Below the pieces are notes generated by a model. That model saw nothing but the letters and a program-made list of their open reading frames with translations. It was not told where the DNA came from and ran no database searches. A stretch of DNA of 61,572 nt. Source: Pseudomonas yamanorum (GTDB lineage: Bacteria > Pseudomonadota > Gammaproteobacteria > Pseudomonadales > Pseudomonadaceae). The position numbers were made by a program, and so were the translations under genes. Below are positions 43,704 to 52,517 of the stretch, piece after piece. The stretch lies in NCBI RefSeq assembly GCF_013386765.1, contig NZ_JACARE010000064.1, positions 1 to 61,572 on the forward strand, given 5' to 3'. Each line of letters begins with the position of its first letter. Positions within the stretch are counted from its first letter, which is position 1.

Positions 43704-44285
43704 TCAATCATCCAGTGCAGGTTGGGGCGCTGCATGCTTGGTGTTCTTGCCAGCCTTGGCGCCAGGCTTGGCAGCCGCTGGAGCCGCGGGCTCAGGCTCG
43801 GCCGGTGCGGCAAGGTCCTTTTCAGCCTGGGGCATCTGGTCAATCGCGCTGAAGAAATCCGCCAGGTTGAGGGTATCCGGTGGCACGGTCTTCTCGAGTT
43901 TCTTCTCGCCGTCCTTGCCCACCAGAATCACTTTGGTGCCACTGCCGGCGCCCAGCTTGAGCGCGCGGATCAGTGCGTTGGTTTCAGGCGGTGCGAGCTT
44001 CTTGTTGTCCTTGGCATCCTTGGCGAACTTCTCGCCCTCGGCACCAATGCTGCCGAAAGATACGGTGTAGAGCACCATGTTGCGCTCTTCAAAGGACTGC
44101 TTGTTGGCAGGCTCGTCCAGCTGTTTCTTGAGAGTGGCCAACGTCGGGTTACCGGAGTCGAGTTCCACCACCACCAACGGGCGTGACTTGCCCAGGTCCT
44201 GCTTGAGCGGATTGAGATCATCCGCGGCCAGCAGCGGCCCCGTAAAAGCCATCAAGGTAGCCAGGGTCAGCGACCGGATGAGCAT
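43704..44285 (-). CDS. Periplasmic DUF4174-like protein
   Basis: This 193-residue protein has a clear signal peptide ('MLIRSLTLATLMAFTGPLLA', likely cut after ALA/AADD). A thioredoxin-like DUF4174 domain ('RPLVVVELDSGNPTLATLKK', 'VILVGKDGEKKLEKTVPPD') follows, then an Ala/Pro/Lys-rich tail after residue 160. No CxxC motif is present. The start at 44285 has a near-ideal AAGGAGG. It lies upstream of the Fur-boxed sigma gene on the same strand, but that gene has its own promoter. The role is unknown. Confidence 0.78.
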   Translation of the reverse strand: MLIRSLTLATLMAFTGPLLAADDLNPLKQDLGKSRPLVVVELDSGNPTLATLKKQLDEPANKQSFEERNMVLYTVSFGSIGAEGEKFAKDAKDNKKLAPPETNALIRALKLGAGSGTKVILVGKDGEKKLEKTVPPDTLNLADFFSAIDQMPQAEKDLAAPAEPEPAAPAAAKPGAKAGKNTKHAAPQPALDD

Positions 44286-44529
44286 GCACACCTCCTTTGA
44301 ATTCCATGCAGGGTTCTTGAGTTTCATGTCTGCGACAGTCAAATTCAAGGATGATTCCTACGACAGCTTCAGAAAGCGTAGGTCAGGACGCCCGCGAAGC
44401 AAGGCGTTTAGCCACCTTGCACCTCATTGTTTCTTTTGATTGCGGATGCCCATCGTGGCCATTGCCGGGGCTCCTGCAGTGGCTTGAGGTGTTAGGCTAG
44501 GCCGTTCATTCGTTCAACGGGAAGCCATC

Positions 44530-44745
44530 ATGCACAGCAAACGCGTCACGATCGAAGACTGGGACGGCGACGGCGCCATTCGCCTGCCGGACGAAGCCTT
44601 GCAGGAACTGGGGCTGGATGTGGGCGACACGCTGTACATCGTCGAGACCTATGTGGGCACGCAGAAGGGCTTTGTGTTGTCGACCACGCCGAAGATCGCC
44701 GACCGGATGGATGAGTTGGTGGAAGAGCTGAGCCACAAGCCCTAG
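44530..44745 (+). CDS. AbrB/MazE-fold DNA-binding protein
   Basis: This 71-residue protein has the swapped-hairpin AbrB signature ('AIRLPDEALQELGLDVGDTL', then 'YIVETYVGT'). GGGAAG precedes the ATG. Such folds are found in antitoxins and transition-state regulators. No toxin-like gene is adjacent: the next gene is a convergent acetyltransferase overlapping by 4 nt, and nothing fits between 44286 and 44529. I therefore read it as a solitary regulator rather than half of a toxin-antitoxin pair. Confidence 0.8.
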   Translation: MHSKRVTIEDWDGDGAIRLPDEALQELGLDVGDTLYIVETYVGTQKGFVLSTTPKIADRMDELVEELSHKP

Positions 44746-45320
44746 CGAGCCAGCCTGGCTTGCAAGCCTGCTTTAACCTGCGGCCATTCCGGATCAATGA
44801 TGCTGAAGCGCACCGAGTTGCGCTTGCGGCCATCGGGCATGATGCGCTCGTGGCGCACAATGCCTTCCTGTACTGCACCGAGGCGCAGGATCGCGGCCCG
44901 GGATTTTTCATTCAATTCATCGGTGGTGAACTGCACTCGCACACAGTCCATCACTTCAAACGCGTGGGTCAGCAGCAACAGCTTGGCCTCGGTGTTGACC
45001 CCCGATTTCTGCACCGACTGGCTGATAAACGTGTGGCCGATCTCCAGCTTGCGGTTGACCCGGTCGACCTTCCAGAACCGCGTACTGCCCACCACCTCGC
45101 CGGTGTCGCGGCGCACGATCACAAACGGCATCATGGTGCCCGCCTCACGCCCGGCCAGGGCAATGTCCACGTACTTTTCGACGGTGTCGGGGCCTGGCAC
45201 GTTGGTCACTTTGAGGTTCCATAGTTGCCCGTCGGCGGCGGCCTGTACCAGGGCGGCCGAGTGTTCGCGTTGCAGGGGGCGGAGTTCGACCGTGGTACCG
45301 GTCAGGGTGGTTTCAGTCAT
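44742..45320 (-). CDS. GNAT-family N-acetyltransferase (RimJ/RimL-like)
   Basis: This 192-residue enzyme has the GNAT fold of the ribosomal-protein-Ser/Ala acetyltransferase group. It shows 'VELRPLQREHSAALVQAAAD', 'GSTRFWKVDRVNRKLEIGHT' and an AcCoA-binding region 'QKSGVNTEAKLLLLTHAFE'. 'VQFTTDELNEKSRAAILRLG' is typical of the RimJ/RimL end. It transfers acetyl from acetyl-CoA to an amine of unknown identity. The ATG at 45320 matches the fold start; upstream residues to 45386 look like non-coding translation. It lies 73 nt downstream of polB start-side sequence on the same strand as polB. Confidence 0.85.
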   Translation of the reverse strand: MTETTLTGTTVELRPLQREHSAALVQAAADGQLWNLKVTNVPGPDTVEKYVDIALAGREAGTMMPFVIVRRDTGEVVGSTRFWKVDRVNRKLEIGHTFISQSVQKSGVNTEAKLLLLTHAFEVMDCVRVQFTTDELNEKSRAAILRLGAVQEGIVRHERIMPDGRKRNSVRFSIIDPEWPQVKAGLQARLAR

Positions 45321-45392
45321 GGGAATGTTGCGCCGTCTGGTGGTCGTCAATGGCCAAGATTGCAGGCTCCCGCCACTGCAAGGCAAGCCGTT

Positions 45393-47750
45393 TTAGAACA
45401 GGCCCATCTGGCCACCCACCAGGGTGCCGAAGTCGTCGTTTACGAACGGCAGGATCGCATCCGCCACCGGCTGCAGCTGCCGGGTGACGTAGTGGTCGTA
45501 GTCGATCGGTGCCTGGCGCACTTCCAGCGGTTCGGGGCCGTTGACGGTGATCACGTAGCTGATCCAGCCACCGTTCTGGTACTGGCGCGGGCGGCCCTGG
45601 CGGTCGTTGTATTCGTCGGCCAGGCGCGCGGCGCGCACATGGGGCGGCACGTTGCGTTCGTAGTCGCCCAGTTGCCGGCGCAGGCGTTTGCGATAGATCA
45701 GCAACGCGTCGAGCTCACCACTCAAGGTACGGCGCACGTAGTCGCGCACGTAATCCTGATGGGGCTGGCGGTGGAAGATCCGCTGGTAGAGCTCCTGCTG
45801 GAATTGCCGGGCCAGGGGCGACCAGTCGCTGCGTACGGTTTCCAGGCCTTTGTAGATCATGTCTTCGCTGCCATCTGCGCGGGTGACCAACCCGGCATAG
45901 CGCTTTTTGCTGCCCTCTTCCGCGCCGCGAATGGTCGGCATCAGGAAGCGGCTGAAGTGGGTTTCGTATTGCAGCTCCAGGGCGCTCTGCAGGCCGAACT
46001 CATTCTGCAGGCGCTCGCGCCACCAGGTGTTGACGTGCTGCACCAGGTCCAGGCCGATGCGCGTGGCGTCTTCCTGGGAGTGGGCGCTGCCAAGCCAGAC
46101 GAAGGTGGAATCGGTGTCGCCGTAGATCACTTCATAGCCGCGGGCTTCGACCAGTTCGCGGGTCTGGCGCATGATCTGGTGGCCGCGCAGGGTGATGGAC
46201 GACGCCAGCCGGGTGTCGAAAAACCGGCAACCGCTGGAACCGAGTACGCCGTAGAAGGCGTTCATGATGATCTTCAAGGCCTGGGACAGCGGCGCGTTGT
46301 GTTCGCGCTTGGCCACTTCGCGGCCTTCGGAAACCCGCGCGACAATCGATGGCAGGCAATGCCGGGTGCGGGAAAACCGCGCACCGCGAAAGCCTTCCAC
46401 CGACTCACGGTCTTCGGGGTGACGCAGGCCTTCGATCAGGCCCACCGGGTCGATCAGAAAGCTGCGGATGATCGACGGGTAGAGGCTTTTGTAGTCGAGC
46501 ACCAGCACCGATTCGTAGAGGCCGGGGCGCGAGTCCATGACAAACCCGCCGGGGCTGGCCTGGGGCGGTTTGTCGCCCAGGTTCGGCGCGACGAAACCCT
46601 GGCGGTGCATCAGCGGCATGTACAAATGGGTGAACGCGGCCACCGAACCGCCGTTGCGGTCCGCCGGCAGGCCGGTGACGCTGGCCCGCTCCAGGAGGAA
46701 TTTCAGCAGCTCGGTCTTCTCGAAAATCCGCGTCACCAACTCGCAGTCCTTGAGGTTGTAGCGCGCCAGCGCGGGCTTGTCCTCAGCGAACATGCGGTTG
46801 ATTTCGTCCATGCGCTGGTACGGCGTGGAGATCGATTTGCCTTCGCCGAGCAAGGTCTGGGCGACGTTTTCCAGGCTGAAGGATTCGAAACTCCAGGTGG
46901 CCGAACGCAAGGCTTCGATGCCGTCGATGATCAGTCGCCCGGCCGCCGCAGCGAAGTAGTGATTGCGGCTGCCGTGTTCGCGCCAGCCCATGGCATCGCC
47001 GCCACGGCCGAGCAGCAGCGGTACGTTCAGGCGCTGGGCATGTTCGTGCAGGACACGCAGGTCGAACTGCACCAGGTTCCAGCCGATGATCGCGTCGGGG
47101 TCATGGGTGGCGAGCCACTGGTTCAGGCGTTCCAGCAGTTCGGCGCGGGTGTCGCAGTAGTCGAGCTTGAAGTCCACTGCGTCGGTTTTGTTGGGCGGGC
47201 CGAGCATGTACACCTGGCGCTCGCCGCAGCCTTCGAGGGCGATGGAATACAGGTCGCCCTGGGCGGTGGTCTCGATGTCCAGCGACACCAGCTTGAGGGA
47301 CGGGCGGTAATCCGGCGCGGGTTTCATCTGCGCCTCCACCAGCATGCCGCCCTCGCCCGACGTGCCGCCGAACCATACTGGCGCGGTGATGAAGCGCTCC
47401 ATCATGTAGCGCTCGGGCGGGCGCACATCGCCTTCGTAGACGTCGATGCCGGCTTTGCGCAGGCGCTTTTCCAGGTCCATCAATTGGCGATGCTGTTTGG
47501 TGTACAGGCCCAACACCGGGCGATGGTGGAAGTCGCAGAGCGCCAGGTCGCGCAACTCGATGCCGCGCTCACCCTTGAGCTGCAGTTCGGCAGGCTTGCG
47601 ATGGGCCTGGGGGATGAACATCACGGAGGTCTGCACCGGCAGGCGCACGAACCTTGGGCCTTGATCGGTGGCCAGCCAGAAACTGACCTCCGTGCCCGCC
47701 GGGGTGTCGCGCCAATGCCGGGTCAGGACAAACCCCTGCTGTAAATCCAC
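45393..47750 (-). CDS. polB: DNA polymerase II
   Basis: This 785-residue family B DNA polymerase has the 3'-5' exonuclease motif 'LVSLDIETTAQGDLYSIAL' and 'IIGWNLVQFDLRVL'. Polymerase motif A is 'LDYKSLYPSIIRSF', motif B 'KIIMNAFYGVLGS' and motif C 'YGDTDSTFVWLG', all intact. It acts in translesion synthesis and replication restart and is usually SOS-inducible in enterobacteria. I see no clear LexA box in the gap at 47751-47980. The length matches E. coli Pol II (783). The divergent siderophore receptor shares the upstream gap. Confidence 0.96.
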   Translation of the reverse strand: MDLQQGFVLTRHWRDTPAGTEVSFWLATDQGPRFVRLPVQTSVMFIPQAHRKPAELQLKGERGIELRDLALCDFHHRPVLGLYTKQHRQLMDLEKRLRKAGIDVYEGDVRPPERYMMERFITAPVWFGGTSGEGGMLVEAQMKPAPDYRPSLKLVSLDIETTAQGDLYSIALEGCGERQVYMLGPPNKTDAVDFKLDYCDTRAELLERLNQWLATHDPDAIIGWNLVQFDLRVLHEHAQRLNVPLLLGRGGDAMGWREHGSRNHYFAAAAGRLIIDGIEALRSATWSFESFSLENVAQTLLGEGKSISTPYQRMDEINRMFAEDKPALARYNLKDCELVTRIFEKTELLKFLLERASVTGLPADRNGGSVAAFTHLYMPLMHRQGFVAPNLGDKPPQASPGGFVMDSRPGLYESVLVLDYKSLYPSIIRSFLIDPVGLIEGLRHPEDRESVEGFRGARFSRTRHCLPSIVARVSEGREVAKREHNAPLSQALKIIMNAFYGVLGSSGCRFFDTRLASSITLRGHQIMRQTRELVEARGYEVIYGDTDSTFVWLGSAHSQEDATRIGLDLVQHVNTWWRERLQNEFGLQSALELQYETHFSRFLMPTIRGAEEGSKKRYAGLVTRADGSEDMIYKGLETVRSDWSPLARQFQQELYQRIFHRQPHQDYVRDYVRRTLSGELDALLIYRKRLRRQLGDYERNVPPHVRAARLADEYNDRQGRPRQYQNGGWISYVITVNGPEPLEVRQAPIDYDHYVTRQLQPVADAILPFVNDDFGTLVGGQMGLF

Positions 47751-47876
47751 CTTGCCACACCTCGAGAATCACTTTCAGGGCGTGATTCTACTCGGCCTGT
47801 GACAAGGCGCGGCGATTTAACGGAAATGACCTACGAACACGCAGCGAGCAGTCTCACAAAACTGTTGCAGAACATT

Positions 47877-47895
47877 AATGACAATCACTATCATT
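47877..47895. promoter_or_regulatory. Fur box upstream of TonB-dependent receptor
   Basis: AATGACAATCACTATCATT is a quasi-palindrome matching the Fur 19-mer (GATAATGATAATCATTATC) at most positions. It lies 86 bp before the receptor start codon and 127 bp from polB. Confidence 0.8.
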
Positions 47896-47980
47896 CTCAC
47901 CGGAGTCGTATCCGCGCAGCGAGGACGCGCAACGTTGTTGCCCTTTTCCTCACAGTGACGGTTCGCCGTCAGGATCGACC

Positions 47981-50227
47981 ATGCCCATTTCCACCCGCTT
48001 GGCTGTGCCGTTTCGCCCTACCCTGCTCGCCCTTTGCTGCTCCCTGAGCCTCGCCGCTCACGCCGCAACTCCAGAAACCCCGCAGGATGCGAACACCCGT
48101 CAGGATGGCAAGGCTCTGGAATTGGGCGCCACCACCATCAGCGCCGACGCAGCCACGCCCAGCGCCCTGCCCCCGGTGTACGCCGGCGGCCAGGTGGCTC
48201 GCGGCGGGCAACTGGGGGTGCTGGGCAACCAGGACATCATGGACGTGCCGTTCAGCATGTCTTCCTACACTGAAAAACTGATCCGTGACCAGCAGGCCGA
48301 AAACGTCGGCGATGTGCTGCTCAACGATTCGTCGGTGCGCCAGGCGTCGGGTTATGCCAACCAGGCCCAGGCCTTTGTGATTCGCGGCCTGCCGCTGAAT
48401 GGCGACGACATTTCGTTCAACGGTTTGTACGGCATCCTGCCGCGCCAGATCATGTCCACCGACGCGCTGGAACGGGTTGAAGTGTTCAAGGGCCCCAACG
48501 CCTTTATCAACGGCGTGACGCCGGGCGGCTCCGGGATTGGCGGCGGTGTGAACCTGCAACCCAAACGCGCCGATGATGTGCCGCTGCGCCGTTTCAGCAC
48601 CGATATCAGCAGCGATGGCCGGGTCGGCGAGCATCTGGATATCGGGCAACGTTTTGGCGAGGACAATCGGTTTGGCGCACGAGTGAATCTCTCCCAGCGT
48701 GAGGGCGATACCGGGATTGATGATGAAAGCCAGCGCTCGAAGCTGTTTGCGGTCGGCCTGGATTATCGCGGTGATGCCCTGCGCCTGTCGGGGGATTTTG
48801 TCTACTCGAAACAGCAGATCAATGGCGGGCGCAACACCGTGCTGATTGGCCAGAACCTGACCCACATCCCCAACGCGCCTTCGGCTGACACCAACTACGC
48901 GCCGAGCTGGGGCACCAGCAGCCTGGAAGACACCTTCGGCATGCTGCGCGCCGAGTACGACCTCAACGACAACTGGACGGCGTACATCGCCGGCGGCGCC
49001 AAACACACCAACGAGATCGGCCGTTACTCGTCGGTGACGCTGAATGACACCCTGGGCAACGCCACCGTCAGCGGCTCGCGCATCGCTCACCAGGAAGATA
49101 ACACCAGCCTGATGGCGGGCTTGAACGGCAAGTTCCAGACCGGCGCTGTCAGCCACAAGCTTAACCTCGGGCTGACCGGGATCTGGGCCCAGACGCGCAA
49201 CGCCTATGACTTCGACTTCACCGGCCACGCCAGCAATATCTATAATCCGGTGGACGTTGCCGAGCCAGTCAAGGGCAGCGTGGTGGGTGGCGACTTGAAC
49301 GACCCGGGCATCACCGCCAAGACCTTCGCCCGCAGTGCAGCGATCTCCGACACCCTGGGCTTTATGGATGATCGCTTGCTGGTGACTGCCGGTTTGCGCC
49401 GCCAGGAACTGGTGGTCCAGGGGTACGACTACGGGTCGGGCCCACGTAACGCCAATTACGACAAATCCATCACCACGCCGGTGTACGGCCTGGTGTTCAA
49501 GCCGTGGGACCATGTGTCGTTCTATGCCAACCATATTGAAGGGCTGGCACAGGGGCCGACCGCGCCGACAACCTTAGGCAACGCCCAGGTAATCAACGGG
49601 GATCAAGTCTTTGCACCGGCCCGCTCGAAACAGACCGAAGCCGGGGTCAAGGTCGACATGGGCACCTATGGCGCCACGTTGGGTGTGTACCGAATCGAAC
49701 AGCCAAGCGATGGCTATTCCCAAGTGACCGGCGTCGACGCACTGGGTAACCCCGTTGCGACTTACTTTCGCCAGGGCGACCAGATCAACAAAGGCGTAGA
49801 ACTCAACGTGTTCGGTGAACCCATCGCCGGCCTGCGCCTGCTGGGCGGCGCAACCATTATCCACACCGAACTCAAAGGCACCCAGAACGGCGCCAACGAC
49901 GGCAACCGCGCCGTCGGCGTACCAAGCTTCCAACTCAATGCCGGTGTGGACTGGGATGTGCCCGGCCTGCAAGGCGTGACCGTTGACGGCCGCATGCTGC
50001 GCACCGGCGGCCAATACGCCGACCAGGCCAACAACCTCAGCCTGCCCGCCTGGAACCGTTTCGACGTGGGCGCCCGCTACACCTTCAAAGTGGACCAGCG
50101 CGACGTCACCCTCGGCGCCACCGTGGAGAACGTCGCCAACACCAAGTACTGGGAATCGGCACTCGGCGGTTACCTGACCCAAGGTGACCCGCGCGTGGCG
50201 AAACTGTCGGCCAGCATCGACTTCTAA
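47981..50227 (+). CDS. TonB-dependent siderophore receptor
   Basis: This 748-residue outer-membrane receptor has a signal peptide ending near 'SLAAHAATPE'. A plug domain ('ALELGATTISADA', 'VPFSMSSYTEKLIRDQQAEN', 'FVIRGLPLNGDDISFNGLYG') and a long barrel ending in 'KLSASIDF' follow. It lacks the STN signalling domain of the FecA-type receptor at 39626, so it should be a plain uptake receptor. Its expression is probably set by the Fur box at 47877. It resembles ferrichrome/FcuA-type receptors in the plug, but the ligand is uncertain. A REP pair follows its stop. Confidence 0.92.
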   Translation: MPISTRLAVPFRPTLLALCCSLSLAAHAATPETPQDANTRQDGKALELGATTISADAATPSALPPVYAGGQVARGGQLGVLGNQDIMDVPFSMSSYTEKLIRDQQAENVGDVLLNDSSVRQASGYANQAQAFVIRGLPLNGDDISFNGLYGILPRQIMSTDALERVEVFKGPNAFINGVTPGGSGIGGGVNLQPKRADDVPLRRFSTDISSDGRVGEHLDIGQRFGEDNRFGARVNLSQREGDTGIDDESQRSKLFAVGLDYRGDALRLSGDFVYSKQQINGGRNTVLIGQNLTHIPNAPSADTNYAPSWGTSSLEDTFGMLRAEYDLNDNWTAYIAGGAKHTNEIGRYSSVTLNDTLGNATVSGSRIAHQEDNTSLMAGLNGKFQTGAVSHKLNLGLTGIWAQTRNAYDFDFTGHASNIYNPVDVAEPVKGSVVGGDLNDPGITAKTFARSAAISDTLGFMDDRLLVTAGLRRQELVVQGYDYGSGPRNANYDKSITTPVYGLVFKPWDHVSFYANHIEGLAQGPTAPTTLGNAQVINGDQVFAPARSKQTEAGVKVDMGTYGATLGVYRIEQPSDGYSQVTGVDALGNPVATYFRQGDQINKGVELNVFGEPIAGLRLLGGATIIHTELKGTQNGANDGNRAVGVPSFQLNAGVDWDVPGLQGVTVDGRMLRTGGQYADQANNLSLPAWNRFDVGARYTFKVDQRDVTLGATVENVANTKYWESALGGYLTQGDPRVAKLSASIDF

Positions 50228-50238
50228 CCCCAACCAAT

Positions 50239-50305
50239 GTGGGAGCTGGCTTGCCTGCGATGCAGGCACCTCGGTGACGCTATCGCAGGCAAGCCAGCGC
50301 CTACA
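50239..50305. repeat. REP inverted pair
   Basis: GCTGGCTTGCCTGCGAT (50245-50261) is exactly complementary to 50282-50298. The outer arms are imperfect. It shares the GGGAGCTGGCTTGCCTGCGAT core with the element at 8071-8159 and separates the receptor gene from the LysR gene. Confidence 0.8.
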
Positions 50306-50403
50306 GAAAAGCAGATCTGCTTTCAGCCCTTTTGTTTGCCGGATATTGGACAGCCGCGTGCCAACTGCGTAGTTTTTCACCCACTGCGCACAAGGACCCC
50401 GGC

Positions 50404-51288
50404 ATGTCCCCCGACCTCACTTCCATCGAGCTGTTCCTCAAGGCGGTCAAGCTGGGCAACCTGTCCCGGGCGGCCGGGCAATCCCACCTCTCCCTCTCTG
50501 CCGCCAGCCGGCGCCTGTCGCTGCTGGAGCAGCACTTCAAGGTGGCCCTGCTGACCCGCACCTCCACCGGCGTTTCGCCGACGGCGGCCGGGGACGTGTT
50601 GGCCCAGCATGCGCAGTCGATCCTGCGGGCGGTGGACGGCATGCACGCCGACCTCGCCGACTACGCCAAGGGCGCCACCGGCCGGGTGTGCCTGTACGCC
50701 AACAGTTCGGCGATGAGCCAGGAACTGCCGCGCCAACTGACCCAGTGGAACACCTTGCACCCGGGCATCCGCCTGGATATTCGCGAAGAGCGCAGCCGGG
50801 AAATTCTCCAGGCCGTACGTGAAGGCGTGGCGGATGTGGGCATCGTCACCACCCGCTCCAGCGGCGAAGAGCTGCGCTTTGAGCCCTACTGCCAGGATCG
50901 CCTGTGCCTGATCGTACCCAATGATCATCCGTTGAAAATGCGCCATGCGCGCTTTGAGGATTTGCTCGGCTATGACTTTGTCGGGCTGGAAGACAACGCC
51001 GCCATCACCCCGTTGATCAGCGAAGCCGCCGCCGCCATCGGCATGCCGTTGCGGCTGCGGATGCAGGTGCGCAGTTTCGAAGCAGTGTGCCGCTTGATCG
51101 CTGCCGGCCAGGGCGTGGGCGTGCTGCCACAAGGGGCGGTGCAGATTTTTCGCAAGGAGATGGCCTTGCGCTTTATCGAAATCGACGACAGTTGGGCCGA
51201 CCGACAGATGTACCTGTGCATGCGCAAGGAACAGCCTTCACTGACCAGCCTGGCGCTGTTCGACTACCTGAGCGCCAACCCGGCGTAA
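50404..51288 (+). CDS. LysR-family regulator of the downstream catabolic operon
   Basis: This 294-residue LysR-type regulator has an N-terminal winged helix ('MSPDLTSIELFLKAVKLGNL', 'LSAASRRLSLLEQHFKVALL') and a periplasmic-binding-like effector domain ('VCLYANSSAMSQELPRQL', 'LCLIVPNDHPLKM'). Only 120 bp separate it from a co-directional operon encoding a TTC-type dehydrogenase and three further enzymes, so control of those genes is inferred. The start at 50404 fits the HTH. A 10-bp hairpin follows the stop codon. Confidence 0.88.
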   Translation: MSPDLTSIELFLKAVKLGNLSRAAGQSHLSLSAASRRLSLLEQHFKVALLTRTSTGVSPTAAGDVLAQHAQSILRAVDGMHADLADYAKGATGRVCLYANSSAMSQELPRQLTQWNTLHPGIRLDIREERSREILQAVREGVADVGIVTTRSSGEELRFEPYCQDRLCLIVPNDHPLKMRHARFEDLLGYDFVGLEDNAAITPLISEAAAAIGMPLRLRMQVRSFEAVCRLIAAGQGVGVLPQGAVQIFRKEMALRFIEIDDSWADRQMYLCMRKEQPSLTSLALFDYLSANPA

Positions 51289-51292
51289 ATCT

Positions 51293-51319
51293 TCGGCCTT
51301 CGAATTTTGCGAAGGCCGA
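51293..51319. terminator. Hairpin between LysR gene and TTC operon
   Basis: TCGGCCTTCG (51293-51302) pairs fully with CGAAGGCCGA (51310-51319), with a 7-nt loop. It starts 5 nt after the LysR stop. There is no T-run after it, so termination is possible but not certain. Confidence 0.5.
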
Positions 51320-51408
51320 TTCCACAATTAGCAATTCCCCTGTTGTTGCAGCTGTGCCAAGAATGCCCTCGCCAGACCTTCCTATAAAAACAACACAGGA
51401 GACACGGC

Positions 51409-52515
51409 GTGTCCCATTCCAACACCCGCTCCACCCACCGCATCGCCGTGATTCCCGGCGACGGCATCGGCCGCGAAGTGGTGCCCGAAGGCCTGCGGGT
51501 ACTGGAGGCCGTCAGCCGGCGCTTCGGTATTCACTTTCACTTCGACCACTTTGCCTGGTGCAGCGAGCACTACCTGGCCCACGGCACGATGATGCCCGAC
51601 GACTGGGCCGAGCAGATCGGCAGCCATGACGCGATCTTCTTCGGCGCCGTCGGTGCGCCCGACATCATTGCCGACCACACCGCCGTGTGGGAGTCGCTGC
51701 TGAAGATCCGCCGTCAGTTCGATCAATACGTGAATATCCGCCCCGTACGCCTGATGCCCGGCGTGCCCTGCCCGCTGGCCGGCCGCGTGCCGGGAGACAT
51801 CGACTTTATCGTGGTGCGGGAAAACACCGAAGGCGAATACTCCAGTGTCGGCGGGCGCATGTGGGAAGGCACTACGCGGGAAATTGCGGTGCAGGAGTCG
51901 ATCTTCTCCCGCGAAGGCGTGGACCGCGTGGTGGACTACGCCTTCAAGCTCGCGCAACAGCGGCCCCGGAAAAACCTGGTGGCGGCGACCAAATCCAATG
52001 GTATTTCGATCACCATGCCGTTCTGGGACGAGCGGGTGAACGAGATTGCCCGGCGCTACCCGGACGTGAAAACGGCCAAGTTCCACATCGACATTCTGTG
52101 TGCGCACTTCGTGCAGCATCCCGACTGGTTCGATGTGGTGGTGGCCTCCAATCTGTTTGGCGACATCCTTTCCGACCTGGGCCCGGCGTGCACCGGCACC
52201 ATCGGTATTGCACCGTCGGCCAACCTCAATCCGGAGCGGCGCTACCCGTCGTTGTTTGAACCGGTGCACGGCTCGGCGCCGGACATTGCCGGCCTCGGCG
52301 TGGCCAATCCCATCGGGCAGATCTGGTCGGCAGCGCTGATGATCGAGCACCTGGGCGACGGCAATCCGCTTTATCAGGAAGCCGCGGCGGCCATCGTGTC
52401 CGCCATCGAAACGGTGCTTGCCGAAGGCCCGCGCACCCGGGAAATGGGCGGCAGCGCCAGCACCGTCGAAGTGGGCCGCGCCATCGCCGAATGCGTCGCA
52501 GGGAACAGGAGCTGA
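51409..52515 (+). CDS. Tartrate dehydrogenase/decarboxylase family protein
   Basis: This 368-residue beta-decarboxylating dehydrogenase of the isopropylmalate/tartrate group starts with 'AVIPGDGIGREVVPEGLRVL'. It has the metal and substrate segments 'QYVNIRPVRLMPG' and 'VVRENTEGEYSSVGG', and the family signature 'NLFGDILSDLGPACTGTIGI'. Tartrate dehydrogenase homologues (TtuC) oxidise tartrate or malate with NAD and metal. Because this gene heads an operon with an aldehyde dehydrogenase, an SDR and a cyclase-type hydrolase, the true substrate may be a related hydroxy-acid. The start is GTG at 51409, preceded by AGGAG. Confidence 0.88.
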   Translation: MSHSNTRSTHRIAVIPGDGIGREVVPEGLRVLEAVSRRFGIHFHFDHFAWCSEHYLAHGTMMPDDWAEQIGSHDAIFFGAVGAPDIIADHTAVWESLLKIRRQFDQYVNIRPVRLMPGVPCPLAGRVPGDIDFIVVRENTEGEYSSVGGRMWEGTTREIAVQESIFSREGVDRVVDYAFKLAQQRPRKNLVAATKSNGISITMPFWDERVNEIARRYPDVKTAKFHIDILCAHFVQHPDWFDVVVASNLFGDILSDLGPACTGTIGIAPSANLNPERRYPSLFEPVHGSAPDIAGLGVANPIGQIWSAALMIEHLGDGNPLYQEAAAAIVSAIETVLAEGPRTREMGGSASTVEVGRAIAECVAGNRS

Positions 52516-52517
52516 AC

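Noticed and set aside
44286..44529. Toxin partner for the AbrB-fold protein
   Set aside because: No frame of toxin size with a ribosome site is present, and the downstream neighbour is a convergent acetyltransferase.
45225..47744. 839-codon plus-strand frame opposite polB
   Set aside because: All polymerase and exonuclease motifs lie on the minus strand; this frame is a shadow.
47751..47980. LexA box for polB
   Set aside because: I found no convincing CTG-N10-CAG palindrome in the gap; only the Fur box stands out.
47969..49534. 521-codon minus-strand frame opposite the TonB receptor
   Set aside because: It overlaps a full receptor gene with a Fur box, signal peptide and C-terminal Phe, and itself has no recognisable family or ribosome site.
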